Shown here: in pieces, positions 1 to 9,003 of the stretch | Numbering within the stretch: position 1 is the first letter of the stretch | Layout: each line of letters starts with the position of its first letter | Assembly (NCBI RefSeq): GCF_004014715.1 | Contig: NZ_CP034834.1 | Location: 868,001 to 932,000 of the forward strand | Origin: Pseudoalteromonas sp. R3 | Lineage (GTDB): Bacteria > Pseudomonadota > Gammaproteobacteria > Enterobacterales > Alteromonadaceae | DNA length: 64,000 nt | Direction: 5' to 3' | The notes under the pieces: generated by a model | The model's input: the letters and a program-made list of their open reading frames with translations, nothing else | What the model was told of the DNA's origin: nothing | Database searches by the model: none | Program-made: the position numbers and the translations under genes

Positions 1-3000
1 TTTCATCTGGCCTGGGCGCAGGTGATAGCCGCCTGTTGTGGGTCGCAGGAGGTGGTATTTGGCAGTGTGATGTCTGGCCGGATGAATGGCATGGCGGGCA
101 TTGAGACCATGATGGGAATGATGATCAACACCCTGCCATTGCGTGTTTCACTGGATGAGGCTCCTGTGCTGACTCAGCTTAAGCGGGTCGATCAGAGCCT
201 CAAAGCCTTGTTGCCCTACGAGCAGGTATCGCTGGCCGAAGCACAAAAATACAGTGGCCTGGCCAGCGGCGCCACCCTGTTCAGCGCCATGCTGAACTAT
301 CGTCACTCTGCTGCGCATGACGATATAACTGCGCTGCACGACAGCAATGCTGCCTGGACTTTACTGAGTGCCAAAGAGCGCACCAATTATCCGTTTGGCC
401 TGTCGGTAAATGATTTAGGACAAGGCTTCTCGCTGGAGTATCAGATTGACCAACAGGTTGATGTAAAGCAGGTAGCGGCTTATCTGACCAATGCGCTGGC
501 AAACCTGGTGACAGCATTAAATGAGACACCGGAGCAACCTGTTTCTTACAGTATACTACCTGATCAGGCACAGCAGCATCAGTTGGTGCAGTGGCAGGCG
601 GATGCGCCCTGGTATCGCAGTGACCTGCAGATCCAACAGGTGTTTGAAGCACAAGCCGCAAAGACGCCAGACGCCATTGCACTGCAACTTAATGAGCAGA
701 CACTCAGTTATGGCGAGCTCAACGCGCAGGCTAACCAGTTGGCGCATTACTTACGTGAGCAACATAGCGTGACTGATGGTACTTTGGTAGGTTTATGCAT
801 TGGCCGCTCCATTCAGATGGTGGTAGCCACATTGGCGATTGTGAAAGCCGGCGGTGCCTACTTGCCATTAGAGCCCAATTATCCGCAGTCCCGCCTGGAG
901 TATATGCTGGCTGACAGCGGTGCGCAGGTGATATTGACTGAACAAGCGCTTTGCGAGCGGCTCTCGTTCAGTGGTGCAGAGTTAGTGTCCGTGGATAGCC
1001 ACAACAGCCGGTTTGCTAAGTACGGTACGGATAATCCGCTGTGCAATGACGCGCAGTCACCGCAGTCTCTGGCGTATGTGATTTATACTTCGGGCTCAAC
1101 CGGAAACCCTAAAGGGGTCATGACGCCGCATCGTGCGGTGGTACGTCTGGTAGATAGTCCTGACTTTATTGAGCTGGGGAGTGACACGGCGTTTTTGCAA
1201 TGTGCCAATATCGCCTTTGATGCAGCAACCATAGAGATCTGGGGACCTTTGCTCAATGGCGGTCGTTGTGTGCTGTTCCCCGATGAATATATGACGGTAA
1301 CACGTCTGGACGAGGTGATCCGCGAACAGCAGATCACAGCCATGTTCCTGACGACCGGCCTCTTTGATGAGTGGAGCCGCACCGGGGTAACTCAGAATTC
1401 ATTGCGTTGCGTGTTGTCCGGTGGTGAATCCGCGCGTCTGAACAGCTGGGAAAAAGCGCTGGCCAGTAACCCAAACTGTCAGTTTGTTCATGTATATGGA
1501 CCCACAGAGAATACTACCTTTTCCACCTGGTATGTGGTCAATACTGACGATATTGCCCGTGGCGTGCTGCCGATTGGCACCGGGATTTGCGGTGATCGTT
1601 GCTATATTTTGTCTGCACAGCAGCAGTTGTTGCCGGTGGGCGCTGTCGGTGAGCTTTATCTGGGGGGAGCCGGATTAGCTCTGGGATACCTGAATCGCCC
1701 TGAACTTAATGCTGAGCGTTTTATTGATAATCCCTTTGTGAATTTACCCGGACAGTCTCAGTATCTTTATCGTTCTGGCGATCTGGTGCGCTACGACGAG
1801 CAAGGCCAGATTGTGTATGTTGGTCGGGTAGACGACCAGATTAAGATCCGGGGTTTTCGCGTCGAGTTAGGTGAGATTGAGCACAAACTCAATGCGCTGG
1901 AGCAGGTTGAGCAGGCCTTAGTCGTGGCTCGTAAAGACCTCAGTAATAACGCCATGATAGTGGCCTATGTGGAACCTGCGGTTCAGCTGCCTGAGGACCA
2001 GACACTGGGTCACTGGTTAAGTGAGGCACTGGGCGATAGTTTACCGACCTACATGGTGCCAGGTGCGTTTGTAGCAATGACGCAGTGGCCACTCAATGCC
2101 AATGGCAAAATTGATAAACGCGCGCTGCCAGAACCCGATATGGCAGCAGGGCAGGGGCATTATGAAGCGCCCGAAACGGATACGGAAATTCTGCTCAGTG
2201 ACATCTGGTCACAATTACTCGGGATTGAAGCAAGCAATATTAGCCGCACGGCGAACTTCTTTGAACTGGGCGGACACTCACTGCTGGTGATGAAGATCCA
2301 TGCCCGGCTTAAGCAAGCCGGGTTTACGGCAGAAGCGGCGGCTATTTTTAAGGCCCAGACCCTGGCTGAGATGGCCACCACTGTGACTAAGCTGGACGAA
2401 GAAGCGCTGAGCTGGCAAGTGCCCGCGAATGGGATAACGGCTGATGCTACTGTTATCACGCCACAAATGCTGCCATTGATTGCGCTGACCCAAAATGAAA
2501 TCGATTCAGTCTGTGCGCAGATCCCCGGTGGTGTGCAGAACATTCAGGATATTTATCCGCTGGCGCCACTGCAAGAAGGCATTTTATTTGCGCACTCTCT
2601 ACAGCAGGAATTCGACCCCTATGTGATTTCTGCGGCACTGACCTTTGCTGATGACGATAAGTTTGGACGCTTCGTTACTGCATTGGAGCAGGTTGTCGCG
2701 CGCCATGATATCTTGCGTAGCGTGATCCTCTGGCGCGGCCGGGACAAAGCGATTCAGGTGGTGCAAAGAGAGGTAGGCAGTCTGGTTGAGTGGCTGGACT
2801 TTGGTGCTGAGCAAGATGTACTGGCCGCATTTAATGACTTTGTTGAACACGGCAATCATAAAATTGATGTCGAGCAGGCCCCGCTGGTACGCATGCAGGT
2901 TGTTCGGGACGAGGCCAGTGGCAAAGTCCATGCTTTGTTTAAGCATCATCACCTGATCACCGACCATGTGTCGGTTGAATTGATCCTGGAAGAACTCGCC

Positions 3001-6000
3001 ATGTGTGTGGCGGGTGAGCAGGAAAGCTTGCCACCTCAGGTGCCTTATCGCGAGTTTGTTGCCAAATCACAGCACATTGCCAAAACCCTCGACAGCGCAG
3101 CATTTTTCTCAGCCCGTCTGGGGGAAGTCGATACGCCAACTCTACCTTTTGGCCTGGCAGATACGCTGGGTGACGGGTCGAATTCGCAGGAGCTTAGCTA
3201 TGCACTGGCACCTGAGCTGGGTGAGCGTATTCGTCAGTTGTCGCGGCAGTTACAAATGGGTCCGGCGGTGCTGTTCCATGCCGCCTGGGCACAGGTGCTG
3301 AGCCACTGCTGTAATATGCAGGATGTGGTGTTTGGTACTGTCCTCTCCGGACGCATGAGTGCTGAGGCTGGTGTAGATCGTATGCTGGGTATGCTGATCA
3401 ATACCCTGCCGGTGCGTGTCCAGCTGGCCAATGTGGATGCCAGAACCTTGCTGACTCAGGTGCACGAGCAGCTGCAAGGTTTGATCCCTTACGAGCAGGT
3501 GGCACTGGCCGAGGCCCAGCGTCATTCGCAGGTGGATCCCAGTTCGCCATTGTTTAGTACCACGCTGAACTTCCGTCACTCTGAAAACCTTGATGAGCAA
3601 CAAAGCAGCCTGTACGACATTGCAGCAGTGCGTGAGCGCAGTAACTATCCATTGGACCTGTCAGTCAATGATTTTGGTGATGCGTTCACCCTCGACTTTC
3701 AGGCTGATGCGCGTGTGCCGCTGGCGCTGGTGGCAGATCTGATGAATACCGCCATCGACAACTTGTTACATCATGCCATGCGCGATTCCGAGGAATCACC
3801 GGCTCAGTGGACAGCCTATTCTGCCGAGCAGCGTCAGGCATTACTGAGTGCGCAGCAGGGGCCGGTTGTGGCCTTAGCGCAAGCCTCGGTACATCAGTTG
3901 TTTGAGCAGCAGGCCGTTAAAACGATGGACAGAGTGGCCGTCAGCTATGGCGATGACATCCTGACCTACCACTTACTCAACGAGCGCGCCAACCAGCTGG
4001 CGCATTATTTACGTGCTGAACATCAGGTGGGCCCGAATACCTTGGTCGGCCTGTGTGTCGGTCGCTCGCTGGAAATGATGGTGGCGGTGCTGGCCATCCT
4101 CAAAGCCGGTGGTGCCTATGTGCCGCTGGATCCGGATTACCCGCAGGAACGTCTGGCGTATATGGTCGAGGACACCGGTCTGTCTGTGGTGCTGACCCAG
4201 CAAAAAGTGGCTGCCATGCTGAGCGATTTTAACGTCACACCAGTGCTGCTGGATGATGCCAGCCAGTTCGCAGGCTACCCAATCAGTAACCCGGATGTGG
4301 CGCTAAGCCCTGAGAGCCTGGCCTATGTGATGTACACCTCGGGCTCAACCGGTAACCCCAAGGGCGTGATGATAAGCCATCACAACCTTATCAATTTTGC
4401 CGCGAACTGTGAGCAGCGCTACGAAATCACCGAAGCCGACAACGTGTTGCAGTTCTCGACCATGAACTTCGATATTTTCGTCGAAGAATGGCTGGCGACG
4501 CTGACTCAGGGCGCCACTTTGGTGCTGCGCGATGAAGAGGTGTCGCTGAGCCGCGAGGCCTTCATCGCCTTCTGTGACAGCCATGCTATCAGTGTGGCCA
4601 GCTTACCAACGGCATTCTGGCATATGCTGGCGCTGAGCGACGCGGAGCTTGAGTCTCTGGCGCTGCGACTGGTGATTGTCGGCGGTGAGGCGCTGGATAA
4701 ACAGTCGGTGGCCGCGCTTAAACCGGGTTTTGTGCTACTGAATACCTATGGTCCGACCGAGACTACCGTCACGGCATCGGGCTATGCCATCAGCGGCGGG
4801 TACGATGCGCCCCGCGCTGTGCCCATAGGTCGTGCCAACGTGAATACCGCGACCCTGGTGCTCAGCGAGCAGCTGACCTTATGCCCGCCGAGTGTGGTGG
4901 GAGAGTTGTATATCAGTGGTCAGTGTCTGGCCAGTGGCTACTTACATCAAAGCGAACTCACCGCCGAGCGCTTTATTGACAATCCTTACTTTGACCCGGC
5001 CAACCCTGCGCTGAGCGCCCGTTTATACAAAACCGGCGACCTGGTACGCATGGGCGCAGACGGCGAAATCGAGTTTGTCGGACGCAGCGATGATCAGGTC
5101 AAGATCCGTGGTTTCCGGGTCGAGCTGGGGGAGATAGAAAGCCAGCTGATGAGCCATGAGCTGGTGGAGTCGGCGGTGGTACTGGCCGAATCTGGCGCTC
5201 TTGATGGTACGAACAGGGGCGGCAAGGTGCTGCGTGCTTTCATTCAAAGTGCGCAAGACAGCAGCCTGATTGATGCACTGCAACAGCACCTGAGCGGTAA
5301 TCTGCCGGATTACATGGTGCCCTCGGCCTACAGCTTTGTGGACCAGTGGCCGCTGACCGCCAATGGCAAGCTGGACAAGCGCGCATTGCTGGCCCTGCCG
5401 ACTAAAACAGTAGAGCAGCCTTATCTGGCACCACACACCGACGCCGAAAAAATGGTGGTCGAGATTGTCGCCTCCCTGTTGTCGCTCGACGCCGATAAGG
5501 TGGGTGTCCACGCTAATTTCTTCGCGCTCGGCGGCCACTCCTTGCTGATTATGCAGCTGGTCAGTCAGCTGCGCGCACGTCAGTATCAGGCTGATGTGCA
5601 GGCCCTGTTCAGGGCACACACGCTACAGGACATGGCACGCCAGGTTCGGGCACTTGGGAATGAGGAATCAAGCTGTGTGCCCGCCAATTTAATTCCGGCG
5701 GACTGTAGCAAAATCACCCCGGAGATGGTGACGCTCACTGAGCTGGATGAACAACAGTTGGCCGATATTGCGGCAACCATCTCCGGTGGCATGGCCAATA
5801 TTCAGGACATCTACCCGCTGGCACCGCTGCAAGAAGGCGTGCTGTTTGTGCACACCATGAGTGAAGGGCAGGACCCGTATGTTACCAGCACCACCTTTGA
5901 ATTCGACAGCCACGAGTCGCTCGAACGCTTTAAGTGGGCACTCAATGCCCTCATTGCCCGCCACGATGTACTGCGCACCGCCATTTTATGGCGCAACCGC

Positions 6001-9000
6001 ACTACCGCACTTCAGGTGGTACAGCGCGAGGTAACGTTGCCTGTAACTGAGCTGGACTTCAGTGAGGCAAACGATGTCTGGAGCGCGTTCAGTGCTTATG
6101 TGGCCGGGCAGCCGCTGTGGATTGAGCTTGAAAACGCGCCGCTTTTACAACTGAGCGTGTGTGAAGACGCCGCGCAGGGCAAGCACTATGCGCTGCTGTG
6201 CGAGCATCACCTGATCTCAGATCACGTGTCACTGGAAATTCTGGTCCATGAATTAACGGCGCTGCTGAATGGCAATGAAACCAGCCTGGGTGAGCCGGTA
6301 CCTTATCGTGAATTTGTCGGTCGCACCCTGGCACGTACCGCGAGCCTGGACACCGAAGCCTTCTTCACGAAGATGCTGGGGGATGTCAGCGAACCCACCT
6401 TGCCTTATGGTCTGACCGATGTGCTCAATGACGGCTCAGGCATTGAAACCGTGCATGTCACCCTGGATGAGGCACAGGCGCAGCGTATTCGCCGCCTGAC
6501 CCGCCAGTATCACAGCAGTCCGGCGGCGTTGTTCCATCTGGTGTGGGCCAAAGTGCTGGGCGTATGCAGCGGCCAGTCGGAGGTGGTATTTGGTACTGTG
6601 TTATCGGGCCGAATGAGCGACGATGGCCTGAGCAGCCAGCTGATGGGGATGATGATCAATACCCTGCCGCTGCGCGTGTCGCTGAGCGGGCAGGATGCGA
6701 TGAGCCTGCTGGCGCAAATCAATGATGACCTGCGTGCCCTGATGCCGTACGAGCAGGTGTCACTGGCCGAGGCGCAGCGCTGTAGCGGCGTGAGTGGCCA
6801 GCTGCCCCTGTTCAGCGCGATGCTAAACTACCGTCACTCTGCAACGGAGGAGTCGCTGCTGGAACAGGAGGCCGGATTCAAGGTGATTGCCAGTGAAGAG
6901 CGCACCAACTATCCGTTTAATCTGTCGGTGGATGATTTCGGCGATGGCTTTGGGTTTGAGCTGCAGGTAGATAAACGTGCCCCGGCGGCGCGCATAGCAC
7001 AGTACCTGCAAGTGACCCTGACTCAGGTGCTGGATTTACTGGACAGCCAGAGCCATACAGCGGTGCAAAGCCTGTGTGTACTGGACGAGGCGGAGCGCCA
7101 GCAACAATTGCATAGCTGGAATGACACAGCGCTGGATTATCCGCGTGAGCTGTGTATCCACGAGCTGTTTGAGCACCAGGCGGCGGCCACGCCGGAGCAG
7201 ATTGCGCTGCGCTTTGGTGAGCAGACCCTGAGTTATGGCGAACTCAATGCCAGAGCCAACCAATTGGCCCATTATCTGCGCGCAGAGCACAAGGTCGGGC
7301 CGGATTCGTTAGTGGGCTTATGTGTTGAGCGCTCGCTGGACATGGTGATCGGCATTTGGGGTATTCTCAAAGCCGGTGGCGCTTATGTGCCGCTGGATCC
7401 CAACTACCCACAATCGCGCCTGGCCTACCTGATTGAGGATGCCAGTCTAAATGTTGTATTAAGTCAACAGAATGTTGCAGAAGAGGTAACGCTGGGGTAT
7501 GCTAACGTCGTTTTACTGGACGCACCAGAGTCTCATAATCACGACATATTTTCTGCTTATCCTGCACACGATTTGACGCGAGCAGAAACGGGTGTGTGTG
7601 CCCAGAGCTTGGCTTATCTGATCTACACCTCAGGGTCGACGGGTAAACCAAAAGGCGTGATGATTGAGCATTGCAATACTGTGGCTATGTTGCAGTGGGC
7701 GAAACAAGCCTACAGCGATGCTGAGCTGGATAAAGTGCTGGCATCGACGTCACTGAACTTTGATTTGTCGATTTATGAGCTGTTCTTGCCGCTGTGCTTT
7801 GGTTATCAAAGCGTGATAGTAAACAATGCCATGGCACTGGCCGAGCAGCAGCTTGATATCAGCATGATCAATACCGTGCCGTCGGCAATGAAAGCCTTAC
7901 TGGAAGTGGGTGCGGTGCCGCAAGGGGTTAAAGTGATTAACCTGGCGGGTGAGCCACTGACAGCGCAACAGGTGAATCAGATATTAGAAGCGTGTCCGGG
8001 GGTTGCCGTATGCAACCTCTATGGTCCGTCGGAAGATACTACTTATTCGACGGCGGCGCGTTTTACGTCTGCCTTGAGCCAGGTGCCGGATATTGGTCGG
8101 GTGATTGCAAACAGTCAGGCGTATGTGCTTGGCAGCGCACAAGAGCTGTTACCGACGGGCAGTGTGGGTGAGCTTTATCTGGGTGGTGCCGGTGTCGCGC
8201 GGGGGTATTTGAACCGTCCTGAATTGACGGCCGAGCGCTTTATCGACAACCCTTACTATGAAGCGGCGGGAGTTAATAACAGCAGGCGTTTGTATCGCAC
8301 CGGCGATTTGGTCCGTTATTGCGAAGATGGCCGTATAGAATTCATTGGCCGGATAGATGATCAGGTCAAGATCCGGGGCTTCCGGATTGAGTTGGGTGAA
8401 ATTGAACACCGACTTAATAACCATCCTGACGTGGTGACGTCTTTAGTGATGGCCCGGGAGCACACAGGTGGCGGACAATATTTGGTCGCGTATCTGCAAC
8501 CTTGTATCACGCGTGATACAAAAGAGGAAACACAGCAACAAGCCTGGTTGAGTGATGTTAAGCATGCGCTGGAAGGTGAATTACCGGCACATATGATCCC
8601 GGGCCAGTTCGTGTTGATAGACGAATGGCCTCTGACGCCAAACGGAAAAATAGATAAAAAAGCCCTGCCGGCGCCGCAAGGTATGTTGGCAGGACAAGAG
8701 TACATTGCACCACAAAACGATACAGAACATGCCCTGGTGGCAATTTGGAGTGAGTTGCTTGGACTGGAATCTGAGCAGATCAGTACCTGCGCTAACTTCT
8801 TCGAGTTGGGCGGCCATTCCCTGTATCTAATCAAGCTGGCCGGTGCGATTAAAACCCAGTTCGAAATCGAGCTGACATTACGGGAAATTTACGACGCTGC
8901 AGAATTAGCGGTCCTTTCACAGGTAATTGAGAGCAAGCAGGCCCAAAAATATCTCGAAGACAAAAAAGCCAATGAATCGGTAATGATGAGTGGAACACTA

Positions 9001-9003
9001 TAA
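1..9003 (+). CDS. NRPS-A, multimodular nonribosomal peptide synthetase (5' end outside window)
   Basis: Cytoplasmic peptide synthetase subunit with three visible modules. The frame is open from base 1 (FHLAWAQV...), so the GTG at 22 is an internal valine and the gene starts upstream. Domains by base: end of a C domain (1-540); A1 (610-2120), T1 (GGHSL near 2275); C (2540-3810, HHLITDH near 2945); A2 (3880-5400), T2 (near 5535); C (5800-7050, HHLISDH near 6205); A3 (7150-8660), T3 (near 8810). Codes aligned by eye to the GrsA Phe pocket: A1 DAIFLGVTFK (Ile/Val-like), A2 DIESIGTVTK (Glu at 239, resembling the bacitracin Lys code, so a basic residue), A3 DLYNNALTYK (resembles an Ala code). Both internal C domains have the dual condensation/epimerisation style (DIYPLAPLQEG, HHxxxDH). 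There is no thioesterase; the protein ends in a polar tail after T3. The stop overlaps the start of the next gene (TAATG). Bases 3981-7401 recur in NRPS-D. NRPS identity is certain; the A1-A3 substrates are tentative. Confidence 0.97.
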   Translation, partial: FHLAWAQVIAACCGSQEVVFGSVMSGRMNGMAGIETMMGMMINTLPLRVSLDEAPVLTQLKRVDQSLKALLPYEQVSLAEAQKYSGLASGATLFSAMLNYRHSAAHDDITALHDSNAAWTLLSAKERTNYPFGLSVNDLGQGFSLEYQIDQQVDVKQVAAYLTNALANLVTALNETPEQPVSYSILPDQAQQHQLVQWQADAPWYRSDLQIQQVFEAQAAKTPDAIALQLNEQTLSYGELNAQANQLAHYLREQHSVTDGTLVGLCIGRSIQMVVATLAIVKAGGAYLPLEPNYPQSRLEYMLADSGAQVILTEQALCERLSFSGAELVSVDSHNSRFAKYGTDNPLCNDAQSPQSLAYVIYTSGSTGNPKGVMTPHRAVVRLVDSPDFIELGSDTAFLQCANIAFDAATIEIWGPLLNGGRCVLFPDEYMTVTRLDEVIREQQITAMFLTTGLFDEWSRTGVTQNSLRCVLSGGESARLNSWEKALASNPNCQFVHVYGPTENTTFSTWYVVNTDDIARGVLPIGTGICGDRCYILSAQQQLLPVGAVGELYLGGAGLALGYLNRPELNAERFIDNPFVNLPGQSQYLYRSGDLVRYDEQGQIVYVGRVDDQIKIRGFRVELGEIEHKLNALEQVEQALVVARKDLSNNAMIVAYVEPAVQLPEDQTLGHWLSEALGDSLPTYMVPGAFVAMTQWPLNANGKIDKRALPEPDMAAGQGHYEAPETDTEILLSDIWSQLLGIEASNISRTANFFELGGHSLLVMKIHARLKQAGFTAEAAAIFKAQTLAEMATTVTKLDEEALSWQVPANGITADATVITPQMLPLIALTQNEIDSVCAQIPGGVQNIQDIYPLAPLQEGILFAHSLQQEFDPYVISAALTFADDDKFGRFVTALEQVVARHDILRSVILWRGRDKAIQVVQREVGSLVEWLDFGAEQDVLAAFNDFVEHGNHKIDVEQAPLVRMQVVRDEASGKVHALFKHHHLITDHVSVELILEELAMCVAGEQESLPPQVPYREFVAKSQHIAKTLDSAAFFSARLGEVDTPTLPFGLADTLGDGSNSQELSYALAPELGERIRQLSRQLQMGPAVLFHAAWAQVLSHCCNMQDVVFGTVLSGRMSAEAGVDRMLGMLINTLPVRVQLANVDARTLLTQVHEQLQGLIPYEQVALAEAQRHSQVDPSSPLFSTTLNFRHSENLDEQQSSLYDIAAVRERSNYPLDLSVNDFGDAFTLDFQADARVPLALVADLMNTAIDNLLHHAMRDSEESPAQWTAYSAEQRQALLSAQQGPVVALAQASVHQLFEQQAVKTMDRVAVSYGDDILTYHLLNERANQLAHYLRAEHQVGPNTLVGLCVGRSLEMMVAVLAILKAGGAYVPLDPDYPQERLAYMVEDTGLSVVLTQQKVAAMLSDFNVTPVLLDDASQFAGYPISNPDVALSPESLAYVMYTSGSTGNPKGVMISHHNLINFAANCEQRYEITEADNVLQFSTMNFDIFVEEWLATLTQGATLVLRDEEVSLSREAFIAFCDSHAISVASLPTAFWHMLALSDAELESLALRLVIVGGEALDKQSVAALKPGFVLLNTYGPTETTVTASGYAISGGYDAPRAVPIGRANVNTATLVLSEQLTLCPPSVVGELYISGQCLASGYLHQSELTAERFIDNPYFDPANPALSARLYKTGDLVRMGADGEIEFVGRSDDQVKIRGFRVELGEIESQLMSHELVESAVVLAESGALDGTNRGGKVLRAFIQSAQDSSLIDALQQHLSGNLPDYMVPSAYSFVDQWPLTANGKLDKRALLALPTKTVEQPYLAPHTDAEKMVVEIVASLLSLDADKVGVHANFFALGGHSLLIMQLVSQLRARQYQADVQALFRAHTLQDMARQVRALGNEESSCVPANLIPADCSKITPEMVTLTELDEQQLADIAATISGGMANIQDIYPLAPLQEGVLFVHTMSEGQDPYVTSTTFEFDSHESLERFKWALNALIARHDVLRTAILWRNRTTALQVVQREVTLPVTELDFSEANDVWSAFSAYVAGQPLWIELENAPLLQLSVCEDAAQGKHYALLCEHHLISDHVSLEILVHELTALLNGNETSLGEPVPYREFVGRTLARTASLDTEAFFTKMLGDVSEPTLPYGLTDVLNDGSGIETVHVTLDEAQAQRIRRLTRQYHSSPAALFHLVWAKVLGVCSGQSEVVFGTVLSGRMSDDGLSSQLMGMMINTLPLRVSLSGQDAMSLLAQINDDLRALMPYEQVSLAEAQRCSGVSGQLPLFSAMLNYRHSATEESLLEQEAGFKVIASEERTNYPFNLSVDDFGDGFGFELQVDKRAPAARIAQYLQVTLTQVLDLLDSQSHTAVQSLCVLDEAERQQQLHSWNDTALDYPRELCIHELFEHQAAATPEQIALRFGEQTLSYGELNARANQLAHYLRAEHKVGPDSLVGLCVERSLDMVIGIWGILKAGGAYVPLDPNYPQSRLAYLIEDASLNVVLSQQNVAEEVTLGYANVVLLDAPESHNHDIFSAYPAHDLTRAETGVCAQSLAYLIYTSGSTGKPKGVMIEHCNTVAMLQWAKQAYSDAELDKVLASTSLNFDLSIYELFLPLCFGYQSVIVNNAMALAEQQLDISMINTVPSAMKALLEVGAVPQGVKVINLAGEPLTAQQVNQILEACPGVAVCNLYGPSEDTTYSTAARFTSALSQVPDIGRVIANSQAYVLGSAQELLPTGSVGELYLGGAGVARGYLNRPELTAERFIDNPYYEAAGVNNSRRLYRTGDLVRYCEDGRIEFIGRIDDQVKIRGFRIELGEIEHRLNNHPDVVTSLVMAREHTGGGQYLVAYLQPCITRDTKEETQQQAWLSDVKHALEGELPAHMIPGQFVLIDEWPLTPNGKIDKKALPAPQGMLAGQEYIAPQNDTEHALVAIWSELLGLESEQISTCANFFELGGHSLYLIKLAGAIKTQFEIELTLREIYDAAELAVLSQVIESKQAQKYLEDKKANESVMMSGTL
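3981..7401 (+). repeat. 3.4-kb direct repeat, copy 1 (in NRPS-A)
   Basis: Runs from the N-terminal part of A2 (from the codons for ERANQLAHYL) through T2 and the following C domain to the VPLDP segment early in A3. It matches 24251-27656 with long identical tracts (for example around 5560-5660 and 6940-7180) between more divergent ones. Copy 1 carries five extra codons near 5200-5220. Both edges fall inside A domains. Outside the edges the two genes diverge sharply. Boundaries were judged by eye. Confidence 0.9.

Noticed and set aside
22..24. GTG as start of the first NRPS gene
   Set aside because: The frame is open to base 1 and the residues before it continue a condensation domain, so the codon is internal.
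5023..5619. Long antisense frames inside the NRPS genes
   Set aside because: They recur at matching places in repeated modules, have no ribosome-binding sites and encode nothing recognisable; they follow from codon bias on the other strand.
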